64,000 nt of DNA from VRUE01 sp963774555. Its GTDB lineage: Bacteria; Actinomycetota; Thermoleophilia; Solirubrobacterales; 70-9. A program made the translations under genes and the position numbers. The DNA is taken from the NCBI GenBank assembly GCA_963774555.1, contig CAVZFL010000001.1:1116001-1180000 (forward strand). Direction: 5' to 3'. Shown here one piece after another: positions 55,516-64,000 of the stretch (position 1 is the first letter of the stretch; each line of letters begins with the position of its first letter). The notes under the pieces were generated by a model that ran no database searches, was not told the DNA's origin, and was given only the letters and a program-made list of their open reading frames with translations.

Positions 55516-56048
55516 TGGCCGAGGCAGCTCGCGTATACGCCGAGGCCCTCTTCGACGTGGCCAAGGAGAAGGGCACGCTCGACGCCGTCCGCGACGAGCT
55601 TGGCCAGTTCGCCGAGGCGCTCGATGGCGACCGCGATCTGCAGGTCTTCTTCTTCAGCCCCTACTTCTCCACGGCGGAGAAGGTCGAGGGCCTGAAGCGC
55701 GCGGTCCTCGGCGCCGACCGGGAGCTGCTCAACTTCCTCGAGCTGCTGATCGAGAAGGGCCGGATGCCAGAGGTGTTCCGCATACGCAGGGCGCTGGACG
55801 AGCTCTGGAAGCACGAGAACAGGCGCATCGACGTGACCGTCACCAGCGCGGTCGCGCTCGACCCGACCGTGGTCGAGAAGGTGGGCGAGGAGATCGAGCG
55901 ACAGACCGGCCAGAAGGTCGAGCTGGCCAGCCGCGTCGACGCCGAGATCCTCGGCGGCATCGTTTTGCAGGTCGGCAACAAGGTCCTCGACGCGAGCATT
56001 CGCGCTCGCTTGGAGAAACTTCGAAAGAGCGTCGCCCAGGCGGCGTAA
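55515..56048 (+). CDS. atpH: ATP synthase F1 subunit delta
   Basis: The 177-residue OSCP/delta subunit links the stator to the top of F1. AARVYAEALFDVAKEKGTLDAVRDELGQF is the N-terminal six-helix domain, and VTSAVALDPTVVEKVGEEIERQTGQKVELASRVDAEILGGIVLQVGNKVLDASI is the conserved C-terminal signature. It is a normal-length separate delta, not fused with subunit b as in mycobacteria. The start overlaps the atpF stop by one base. Confidence 0.95.
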   Translation: MAEAARVYAEALFDVAKEKGTLDAVRDELGQFAEALDGDRDLQVFFFSPYFSTAEKVEGLKRAVLGADRELLNFLELLIEKGRMPEVFRIRRALDELWKHENRRIDVTVTSAVALDPTVVEKVGEEIERQTGQKVELASRVDAEILGGIVLQVGNKVLDASIRARLEKLRKSVAQAA

Positions 56049-56067
56049 GGAGGCATAGAGCACCCCT

Positions 56068-57623
<1,556 letters not shown>

Positions 57624-57624
<1 letters not shown>

Positions 57625-58544
57625 TGGCAACTCAGAAGGACGTCAAGAATCGCATCGCGTCGATCAAGAACATCAACAAGATCACGCGGGCGATGGAGAT
57701 GGTTGCGGCGGCGCGCCTGCGCCGGGCCGAGCAGCGGATCGACCAGCTACGGCCCTACGCGCAGTCGATGCGCAAGCTCACCCGTCGCGCTGCCGAGCAG
57801 GCGGGTGGGATGCCGCGCGTGCCGGTCATGGTCGAGCGCGAGGACGAGAAGCGGGTCGGCGTCGTCCTGGTCACCGGCGACCGTGGCCTCGCCGGCGCCT
57901 TCAACACCAACATCATTCGCGACGGCCTGCGGCTCAAGGGCGAGCTGGGCGAGGAAGGCAAGGAGGCCGTCTTCTCCGCCGTCGGCCGCAAGGGCGTCGG
58001 CGCCCTCTCCTTCCGCAAACTGGAGCCGCGAACCTCCTACGTCGGCTTCACCGACCGTCCCGCCTTCGCCAACGCCCGCGAGATCGGCGAGGAGCTGACC
58101 GCCCGCTACGTCGACGAGGAGCTCGACCGGGTGGAGCTGGTCTACAACCGCTACGTCTCGCCGCTTACCCAGCACGTCTGGCGTCAGACCCTGCTGCCGC
58201 TGCAGCAGGCCGAGGTGATCGGAGAGGGGGTCGGCGAGGAGGAAGTGGAGTCCGAGGAGACCGAGATCGAGAAGGCGCACAGCCAATCGGTCCCGGAGTA
58301 CGAGCCCGACGCCGAGCAGCTGCTCGCCCAGCTGATTCCCGAGTACGTGAACATCTCGGTCTACCGGGCGCTGCTCGAGTCCGCCGCCTCGGAGCTGGGG
58401 GCGCGGATGACAGCGATGCGCAGCGCCGCGGAGAACGCGGAGGAAATGATGGACGACCTGACCCTGGAGATGAACCGGGTCAGGCAGGCGGAGATCACCC
58501 AGGAGATCCTCGAGGTCGTCGCCGGCGCCGAGGCGCTTGGATAA
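57624..58544 (+). CDS. atpG: ATP synthase F1 subunit gamma
   Basis: The 306-residue central stalk subunit. The N-terminal helix is KNRIASIKNINKITRAMEMVAAARLRRAEQRI, and the C-terminal helix has LGARMTAMRSAAENAEEMMDDLTLEMNRVRQAEITQEILEVVAGAEAL. An acidic insert of about 25 residues (GEGVGEEEVESEETEIEKAH) sits in the middle globular domain, making it longer than the common 285-290 residues. Such inserts occur in other actinobacterial gamma subunits and may influence regulation. Confidence 0.95.
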
Positions 58545-58570
58545 GACTGCGAAACAGAGAAAAGGAACCA

Positions 58571-59998
58571 ATGTCTGAGAGCAACGGAGCAAACGTAGGA
58601 CGCGTCGAGCAGGTCACCGGCGTGGTCGTCGACGCGGTCTTCCCCAACAAGCTGCCGGAGATCTACTCGGCGGTGAAGATCGAGATGGCCGGCGACGAGG
58701 ATCGCGAGGCGACCGAGCTGGTCTGCGAGGTGCAGCAGCACCTCGGCGACGACCGGGTGCGCACGGTGGCGATGGACGCCACCGACGGCCTGCAGCGCGG
58801 CGACAAGGTGATCGACACCGGCGGTCCGATCTCGGTCCCGGTCGGCGACGCCACCCTGGGCCGCATCTTCAACCTGCTCGGCGAGCCGATCGACCTCGGC
58901 GAGCCGGTCGAGGCCGAGGAGCGCTGGCCGATCCACCGTCCGGCGCCCGAAGCCTCCGAACTTGCTCCCACCCAGGAGATCCTCGAGACGGGGATCAAGG
59001 TCATCGACCTGCTGGCGCCCTACGCCAAGGGCGGCAAGGTCGGGCTCTTCGGCGGCGCCGGCGTCGGCAAGACGGTGCTGATCCAGGAGCTGATCCGCTC
59101 GATCGGCGAGGAGCACGAAGGCCTCTCGGCCTTCTGCGGCGTCGGCGAGCGCTCGCGCGAGGGCAACGACCTCTGGCTCGAGATGAAGGAGTCCGGCGTC
59201 ATCGACAAGACGATGCTCGTCTTCGGCCAGATGAACGAGCCTCCGGGCGCCCGTCTGCGTGTTGCCCTCTCCGGCCTGACAATGGCCGAATACTTCCGCG
59301 AGCAGGGCGGCCAGGACGTGCTGCTCTTCATCGACAACATCTTCCGCTTCGTCCAGGCGGGCTCGGAGGTCTCGGCCCTGCTCGGGCGCATGCCCTCGGC
59401 GGTCGGCTACCAGCCGACGCTGGAGACCGAGATGGGCGAACTGCAGGAGCGGATCACCTCGACCGAGCGCGGCTCGGTGACCTCGGTGCAGGCGATCTAC
59501 GTCCCCGCCGACGACCTCACCGACCCGGCTCCGGCCTCGGTGTTCGCCCACCTCAACGCGACCACGACGCTCTCCCGCTCGATCTCGGAGAAGGGGATCT
59601 ACCCGGCGGTCGACCCGCTCGACTCGACCTCGACGATCCTCAAGCCCGACGTCGTCGGCGAGGAGCACTACCGCACCGCGACCGAAGTCCAGGAGGTCCT
59701 CCAGCGCTACAAGGAGCTGCAGGACATCATCGCCATCCTCGGCATCGACGAGCTCTCCGACGAGGACAAGCAGACGGTCTCGCGCGCCCGCAAGATCGAG
59801 CGCTTCCTCTCGCAGCCGTTCTTCGTCGCCGAGCAGTTCACCGGCCGCAGCGGCGAGTACGTGCCGGTCTCCGAGACGGTGCGCGGCTTCCGCGAGATCC
59901 TCGACGGCGAGCACGACGAGCTCTCCGAGGGCGCCTTCTACATGAAGGGCGGCATCGACCAGGTCACCGCCGACGCCGGAGCGGCCGCGGCCGCCTAG
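58571..59998 (+). CDS. atpD: ATP synthase F1 subunit beta, catalytic
   Basis: The 475-residue catalytic subunit. The P-loop is GLFGGAGVGKTVLIQEL, the catalytic Glu is in GVGERSREGNDLW, and DVLLFIDNIFRFVQAGSEVSALLGRMPSAVGYQPTL includes the DELSEED-side hinge region. ATG 58571 is preceded by AAAGGAA; the open frame runs upstream through atpG but this start gives the standard N-terminus. Confidence 0.98.
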   Translation: MSESNGANVGRVEQVTGVVVDAVFPNKLPEIYSAVKIEMAGDEDREATELVCEVQQHLGDDRVRTVAMDATDGLQRGDKVIDTGGPISVPVGDATLGRIFNLLGEPIDLGEPVEAEERWPIHRPAPEASELAPTQEILETGIKVIDLLAPYAKGGKVGLFGGAGVGKTVLIQELIRSIGEEHEGLSAFCGVGERSREGNDLWLEMKESGVIDKTMLVFGQMNEPPGARLRVALSGLTMAEYFREQGGQDVLLFIDNIFRFVQAGSEVSALLGRMPSAVGYQPTLETEMGELQERITSTERGSVTSVQAIYVPADDLTDPAPASVFAHLNATTTLSRSISEKGIYPAVDPLDSTSTILKPDVVGEEHYRTATEVQEVLQRYKELQDIIAILGIDELSDEDKQTVSRARKIERFLSQPFFVAEQFTGRSGEYVPVSETVRGFREILDGEHDELSEGAFYMKGGIDQVTADAGAAAAA

Positions 59999-60002
59999 GA
60001 CG

Positions 60003-60416
60003 ATGGCGGCAGAGCACATGGTCGACGTCGAAGTCCTCACCCCCGAGGGTGAGGTCTTCAACGGCGAAGCCCGCCAGGTCTCGACCCGCACCGCGGTGGG
60101 AGAGCTGGGCATCCTCGCCAACCACGCACCGCTCTTGGCGGCGCTGCAGCCGGCCGAGCTGCGCCTCCATCTCGGCGGCGGTTCAGAGACCGTGCGCTAC
60201 GCCCAGTCCCACGGCTGGCTCCAGGTCTTCGGCAACAAGGCCAAGCTGCTGGTCGAGGAGGCGATCGACCCAGCCGACCTCGACCCGGCAACGCTGAAAG
60301 AGCAGCTGGCCGACGCCGAACAGCGCCTCGCCGAGTCCGCCGGAGACGGCGCCCAAGCCCGCGCCCAGAAGGACCGCGAGCGAGCCGAAGCGTTCCTGGC
60401 TATCGCCCAGGGTTGA
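60003..60416 (+). CDS. atpC: ATP synthase F1 subunit epsilon
   Basis: The 137-residue epsilon subunit has an N-terminal beta-sandwich (VDVEVLTPEGEVFNGEARQVSTRTAVGELGILANHAPLLAAL) and a C-terminal two-helix part (LKEQLADAEQRLAESAGDGAQARAQKDRERAEAFLAIAQ) that can extend into F1 to inhibit hydrolysis. It starts four bases after atpD and closes the operon. Confidence 0.95.
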   Translation: MAAEHMVDVEVLTPEGEVFNGEARQVSTRTAVGELGILANHAPLLAALQPAELRLHLGGGSETVRYAQSHGWLQVFGNKAKLLVEEAIDPADLDPATLKEQLADAEQRLAESAGDGAQARAQKDRERAEAFLAIAQG

Positions 60417-60450
60417 GTCCAGAGCCCCTCGTGCGGGTAGGTGGAGGCGA

Positions 60451-61398
60451 ATGAATCGCTTCCGCGCCGTCCACAACGTTCTCTTGCTCGCGCTTGTCGG
60501 CCTCTGCGTTGTGGGTGCCTCTATGGCAGCCTTGGCCGCCGCGCGCCCCGCACGCGCCGACGCCTCCACTGAAGGCGTTGAACTTCAGGTCGAATGCAGC
60601 GCCAACCCTGGTGTCGAGCCACGGGTTTGCTACTTGCTCGAACCGATCCGCGTGGTCTTGACGAGCTCGTTCGACGTCGACTACATCGTCTGTAACGCCG
60701 AACTGCCGCCAAATCCAGAACGTTGCACCGAACCGCAGCACGCGAGCGCGGGGATCGCCAGCTCCGCTCCCGTCGCCGGGTCGGGGACGATCGGCGTTCA
60801 CACGCTCACCTGGAAGTACGCTGCCACTGGCGCCGAAATCGGCTCGGTTCAGTACTCGGTGGAAAAGCCACCGGGGATCCTCCACGCCGGCGGCGCCTCG
60901 GACCAGTTCACCGACAGGATCCGCGAGCGGATAGCGGGTGCCTTCTTTCCCCGGATACAGCGGTATCGCAGAGCCTGCCCAAGGGTCTACGTCCGGCCTT
61001 CTGGTCGAATCGCGGTGTGCTTCCTCGAGTACGTGAAAGATGGCCGTTGGCACCTGCTGCGCGGGGTGGAGAACATCCCCCCGGCGCTGAACGAGATAGT
61101 CCTCAAGGTCGTCTCCGACCGGAGCTGGCAGCGCAAGACGGTGCGCTGCCAGCTGCCCCCCGGCGTCCCCGGCAAGCTGGTTTCCAACAACGGCTGCGGC
61201 AACGCCATGCCCTACAGCGATGCCCAGCTCGTCAGCGGACAGCTGCTGCCCAACATCCGCTCCGGCGAACCGCTCGAATACATCAAGTGGAAGCCGCTCC
61301 TCGGTCCCAGTCCCTTGGCGATCTTCAGCGGTCACCGGGTCGACGAGGCCTTGCGCTTCAACAACGAAGTTGGCGATTGGTTCGCCTACGCGCCGTAG
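60451..61398 (+). CDS. secreted protein of unknown function, tandem paralog 1
   Basis: A 315-residue precursor with a signal peptide (LLLALVGLCVVGASMAALAAA). The mature part contains ECSANPGVEPRVCYLLEPI, a middle immunoglobulin-like beta segment (HTLTWKYAATGAEIGSVQYSVEKPPG), and a conserved C-terminal region (ENIPPALNEIVLKVVSDRSW, NNGCGNAMPYSDAQLVSGQL) with several Cys. No family is recognised. The next gene is a paralog; 247 bases (61062-61308) are identical to 62077-62323. GGAGGCGA precedes the ATG. Confidence 0.65.
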   Translation: MNRFRAVHNVLLLALVGLCVVGASMAALAAARPARADASTEGVELQVECSANPGVEPRVCYLLEPIRVVLTSSFDVDYIVCNAELPPNPERCTEPQHASAGIASSAPVAGSGTIGVHTLTWKYAATGAEIGSVQYSVEKPPGILHAGGASDQFTDRIRERIAGAFFPRIQRYRRACPRVYVRPSGRIAVCFLEYVKDGRWHLLRGVENIPPALNEIVLKVVSDRSWQRKTVRCQLPPGVPGKLVSNNGCGNAMPYSDAQLVSGQLLPNIRSGEPLEYIKWKPLLGPSPLAIFSGHRVDEALRFNNEVGDWFAYAP

Positions 61399-61468
61399 CT
61401 TCGGCAACCACGCCAAGTTTGCTGGTCGAGGCTGAGTCCCGAAGTCCTCAAACGGGTACACAGGCACA

Positions 61469-62413
61469 ATGAGTCCAAGGCGCGCTCTGCGCAATGTGCC
61501 GCTGCTTGCGATCGTCGTTCTCTGCGTCGCCGGCGTCCTCGCCGCGACCCCGGCGGTTGCGCGCACCGCGAGCGCCGAGGCCTCCGCCGAAGGCATCGAG
61601 CTCTACGTCGAATGTTCGGCCAACCCCGGCGTAGAGCCGCGGGTTTGCTACGTGAACGAACCGATCTCCGCGGTCTTGAAGAGCTCGACTGACGTCGACT
61701 ACGTCGTCTGCCACACGGAACCGCCGCCGAACGGTGAACGCTGCACCGAGCCACTGCATGCGAGCGCGGGAACGCCGAGCGCCACGGGAGCCGCCACGCA
61801 CGAATACGGCACCCACACGCTCACCTGGAAGTACGCTGCCACTGGCGCCGAAATCGGCTCGGTTCAGTACTCGGTTGAAAAGCCGCCGGGGATCCTCCAT
61901 GCCGGCGGCGCCTCAGACCAGTTCAGCGCCAGGATCCATCGGCAGATAACCGATGCTTTCTTCCCTCTAAACCAGAGGCATTTCAATGCTTGCCGCAAGG
62001 TCTACGTCCGGCCTTCGGGCCGCATCGCGGTGTGCTTCATCGAGTACGTGAAAGCTGGCCGTTGGCACCTGCTGCACGGGGTGGAGAACATCCCCCCGGC
62101 GCTGAACGAGATAGTCCTCAAGGTCGTCTCCGACCGGAGCTGGCAGCGCAAGACGGTGCGCTGCCAGCTGCCCCCCGGCGTCCCCGGCAAGCTGGTTTCC
62201 AACAACGGCTGCGGCAACGCCATGCCCTACAGCGATGCCCAGCTCGTCAGCGGACAGCTGCTGCCCAACATCCGCTCCGGCGAACCGCTCGAATACATCA
62301 AGTGGAAGCCGCTCCTCGGTCCCTTCAGCCTGGCGCTTTTCAGCGGCCATAGGGTCGGCAACTCGCTGCACTTCAACAACGCAGTCGGCGACTGGTTCGC
62401 CTACACGCCGTAG
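61469..62413 (+). CDS. secreted protein of unknown function, tandem paralog 2
   Basis: The 314-residue paralog of the upstream gene has its own signal peptide (NVPLLAIVVLCVAGVLAATPAVA) and the same three regions. The N-terminal third and a central patch are diverged (e.g. PLNQRHFNACRKVYVRPSG versus PRIQRYRRACPRVYVRPSG), while the C-terminal half is almost unchanged at DNA level. Such a mosaic points to recent duplication or gene conversion. The function is unknown, though both copies appear intact and exported. Confidence 0.65.
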   Translation: MSPRRALRNVPLLAIVVLCVAGVLAATPAVARTASAEASAEGIELYVECSANPGVEPRVCYVNEPISAVLKSSTDVDYVVCHTEPPPNGERCTEPLHASAGTPSATGAATHEYGTHTLTWKYAATGAEIGSVQYSVEKPPGILHAGGASDQFSARIHRQITDAFFPLNQRHFNACRKVYVRPSGRIAVCFIEYVKAGRWHLLHGVENIPPALNEIVLKVVSDRSWQRKTVRCQLPPGVPGKLVSNNGCGNAMPYSDAQLVSGQLLPNIRSGEPLEYIKWKPLLGPFSLALFSGHRVGNSLHFNNAVGDWFAYTP

Positions 62414-62452
62414 CCGCGAAACGCGAGGTGGCGCTGGCGTTCAGCGTCCATT

Positions 62453-62470
62453 GGTATACCCAGGTATACT
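62453..62470 (+). promoter_or_regulatory. promoter/operator of the second VapBC pair
   Basis: Two GGTATAC units ten bases apart (62453-62459 and 62463-62469); the first is part of the palindrome GGTATACC. TATACT at 62465-62470 is a good -10 element, eight bases from the antitoxin ATG at 62478, so the transcript is probably leaderless or nearly so. Repressor binding here would cover the promoter. Confidence 0.55.
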
Positions 62471-62477
62471 CGCTGGC

Positions 62478-62705
62478 ATGGCAAAAGTCATGGTCTCCAT
62501 GCCCGACGATCTCCTGGCCGAGGTGGATGCCGAGGCCAGTCGCACCGGCACCAGTCGTAGCGCAGTCATGCGCGACTTCGCCGACGCCGCTCTGCGCCGC
62601 CGGCGTACGGGCCGCGCCGCGGCGATGCGGGGTTTGCTGCGCGGTGCCTCACCTCATGGCGGCGGTGCCGCCGAGCAGGTGAAGGCAACCCGGCCCGGGC
62701 TGTGA
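62478..62705 (+). CDS. ribbon-helix-helix VapB antitoxin
   Basis: The 75-residue protein begins AKVMVSMPDDLLAEVDAEASRTGTSRSAVMRDFADAAL, a clear ribbon-helix-helix (CopG/Arc type) DNA-binding domain. The tail (RGLLRGASPHGGGAAEQVKATRPGL) would bind the toxin. It overlaps the following PIN toxin by four bases (GTGA at 62702-62705). Self-repression through the GGTATAC repeats is likely. Confidence 0.82.
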   Translation: MAKVMVSMPDDLLAEVDAEASRTGTSRSAVMRDFADAALRRRRTGRAAAMRGLLRGASPHGGGAAEQVKATRPGL

Positions 62706-63115
62706 CCACGCTGTTCCTCGACGCCAGTGTCCTGCTCGCGGCATTCGATCCCGAGGACGATCACCATGAGGCGGCCAGCGCCCTGCTGGTCGACACCGAG
62801 ACCACCCTGGCAACCCTTGACCTCGCCCGCTACGAGGTCGCCAACGTTGCAGTGCGCGTCTGGCGAGCACCGGAGTCGGTGGCGCCGCCGCTCGCCGCGG
62901 TTGAGCAGCTGGCAGATGACGGCGGCGTCGTTATCTCTACGGGGTCGCTCCTGACGCGCGCGGCTGAACTCGCCGAGCGTCACACGATCTCCGCCTACGA
63001 CGCAGCCTATGTAGCGGCAGCGGGCGAAGTCGACCGCCGGCTGGTCAGCTGCGACGAACGCGATCTGGTCTCAAAGGGCCTTGCCGTCTTTCCCGCTAAG
63101 GCCCGAGAACGCTGA
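62702..63115 (+). CDS. VapC toxin, PIN-domain ribonuclease
   Basis: The 137-residue PIN protein has its four acidic residues in place: LFLDASVLLAAFDPEDDHHEA (first Asp), LDLARYEVANV (Glu), ISAYDAAYVAAAGEVDRRLVSCDERDL (two Asp). It starts at GTG 62702 inside the antitoxin stop region. VapC enzymes cut specific RNAs when freed from VapB. It is a more canonical PIN protein than the one at 3688-4161. Confidence 0.87.
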   Translation: MTTLFLDASVLLAAFDPEDDHHEAASALLVDTETTLATLDLARYEVANVAVRVWRAPESVAPPLAAVEQLADDGGVVISTGSLLTRAAELAERHTISAYDAAYVAAAGEVDRRLVSCDERDLVSKGLAVFPAKARER

Positions 63116-63191
63116 GCACGGCGATTTCGCGGTTCAAATACCGTCCGGCCATGGACGGTGGAGGCCCACGGCTGGCACAGGGGAAGCCCAG

Positions 63192-64000
63192 ATGAGCGAT
63201 GAGCTCGTAGCCCTCGCTACACGGCTGATCGCCTACGACACCTCTGAGCCCGATGCGGTGCTGGAAGCTGCCGGGTTCATCAAAGGGTGGCTGGAGGCGC
63301 GGGGGATCGAGGCTTCTCATGACGAGGTGCGCGGGCTGCCGGTGCTGAAGGCCGAAGTTGGGCCGGAGGATGCGCCTACGGTGGTGCTGCACGGGCATAT
63401 CGACGTTGTTCCGGGGCGGGCGGGGCAGTTTGAGCCGCGGGTCGAGGGAGATCGGCTCTATGGGCGGGGGAGCTACGACATGAAGGGGGCGATCGCGGCG
63501 ATGCTGTTGACCACGGCGGCGATGCGCGATCAGGAGGGCGTGCGGGTGCGGTTGGGGATCGTCGGCGACGAGGAGTCCGAGGAGGAAGTCGAACGGGGGA
63601 GCGACCACCTGGTCGACAGCGGCTTCGTCGGCGACTTCGCGATCACCGGCGAGCCGACCGATCTGCACATCGGGGTCGAGGCCAAGGGGGTGCTGGCGCT
63701 GCGGGTGCAGGTGAGCGGTGTCGCCGCCCACGGGGCGACGCCCTGGCTCGGCGACAACGCCGTTCTGCGGGCGCTCGACGTTTTCCGCAGTATCGAGTCG
63801 CTACCGTTCGCCCGGCACTCCTCGGAGCTCTTCGACCGCCCCTCGATCAACCTCGGCCGGATCCTGGGCGGCGACGCGCTCAACAAGGTGCCCGACCGAT
63901 GCGCCATCGACGTCGACATCCGCTACCTGCCCGACCAGGACCCCGCCAGCGTGCTGGCGCAGGTCGAGGGCGTGCCCGAGGCCGAGGTCGAGCAGCTCTT
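63192..64000 (+). CDS. M20-family metallopeptidase/deacylase, cut by window end
   Basis: The first 269 residues of an M20 zinc enzyme (ArgE/DapE/CPG2 group): VVLHGHIDVVPG carries the first zinc ligand and catalytic Asp, YGRGSYDMKGAIAAML the bridging Asp, GIVGDEESEEE the catalytic Glu pair, and VSGVAAHGATPWLGDNA opens the dimerisation domain with its His. The family hydrolyses amide bonds in N-acyl amino acids or peptides; the particular substrate cannot be told. ATG 63192 is preceded by a weak GGGGAAG. Confidence 0.88.
   Translation, partial: MSDELVALATRLIAYDTSEPDAVLEAAGFIKGWLEARGIEASHDEVRGLPVLKAEVGPEDAPTVVLHGHIDVVPGRAGQFEPRVEGDRLYGRGSYDMKGAIAAMLLTTAAMRDQEGVRVRLGIVGDEESEEEVERGSDHLVDSGFVGDFAITGEPTDLHIGVEAKGVLALRVQVSGVAAHGATPWLGDNAVLRALDVFRSIESLPFARHSSELFDRPSINLGRILGGDALNKVPDRCAIDVDIRYLPDQDPASVLAQVEGVPEAEVEQL

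Overview
This 64 kb window looks like chromosomal DNA of a high-GC actinobacterium. The closest fit by inference is the Thermoleophilia/Solirubrobacterales group. The evidence is very high third-position GC, frequent GTG and TTG starts, many 1-8 base start/stop overlaps, the order rpmE-DUF1385-prfA-prmC-sua5, a complete F-type ATP synthase operon, and several secreted beta-propeller proteins with a repeated C-terminal module. No rRNA, tRNA, CRISPR array or complete insertion sequence was recognised.

Layout. 0.4-24.1 kb is mainly acyl-CoA metabolism: the MeaB chaperone, an HxlR-ALDH-acyl-CoA dehydrogenase operon with a divergent thioesterase, a thiolase, a two-part methylmalonyl-CoA-type mutase (catalytic and cobalamin subunits about 4.7 kb apart) and the etfB-etfA-ETF:quinone oxidoreductase operon. 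Acyl-CoA dehydrogenases can feed electrons to ETF, then the quinone reductase, then the respiratory chain; the mutase and MeaB handle branched or odd-chain products. Interleaved are a DipZ-like redox protein, a VapBC-type pair, a helix-turn-helix/nucleotidyltransferase pair, PepA and a broken RHS/YD-repeat gene lying between the two mutase subunits.

24.2-31 kb is cell-surface material: a GT-C-like membrane protein, two paralogous TolB-type propeller proteins and a small secreted betagamma-crystallin-like protein. 31.1-36.1 kb is a glycan or glycolipid cluster: DMT-type transporter, DegT aminotransferase, a fused epimerase-glycosyltransferase, and a polysaccharide deacetylase. 36.3-40.7 kb holds an alpha/beta hydrolase with divergent TetR regulator, a membrane GGDEF protein, rpmE and a YqhQ-like DUF1385 protein. 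40.7-48.6 kb has a secreted YWTD propeller, prfA-prmC-sua5, a GntR regulator overlapping two MlaE/YrbE permeases with no Mce partners, and a lysyl-oxidase-like secreted protein. 48.6-60.4 kb carries glyA, a membrane protein, a DUF354 protein, a WecA/TagO-type transferase and atpI-B-E-F-H-A-G-D-C. 60.4-64 kb has a tandem pair of secreted paralogs, a second VapBC pair and the start of an M20 peptidase.

Reading frames are clean over most of the window but broken again and again at about 15.4-17.9 kb and 35.0-40.6 kb (plus prmC near 44.4 kb). Nearly every break is repaired by removing a single base, so these genes are annotated as interrupted copies of recognisable genes, and consensus error is the likeliest cause. 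The least explained signals are palindromes inserted in frame inside genes (dipZ, prmC), a dispersed 45-base palindromic repeat, the epimerase-glycosyltransferase fusion, the orphan MlaE pair and the ETF-QO protein lacking one iron-sulfur ligand.
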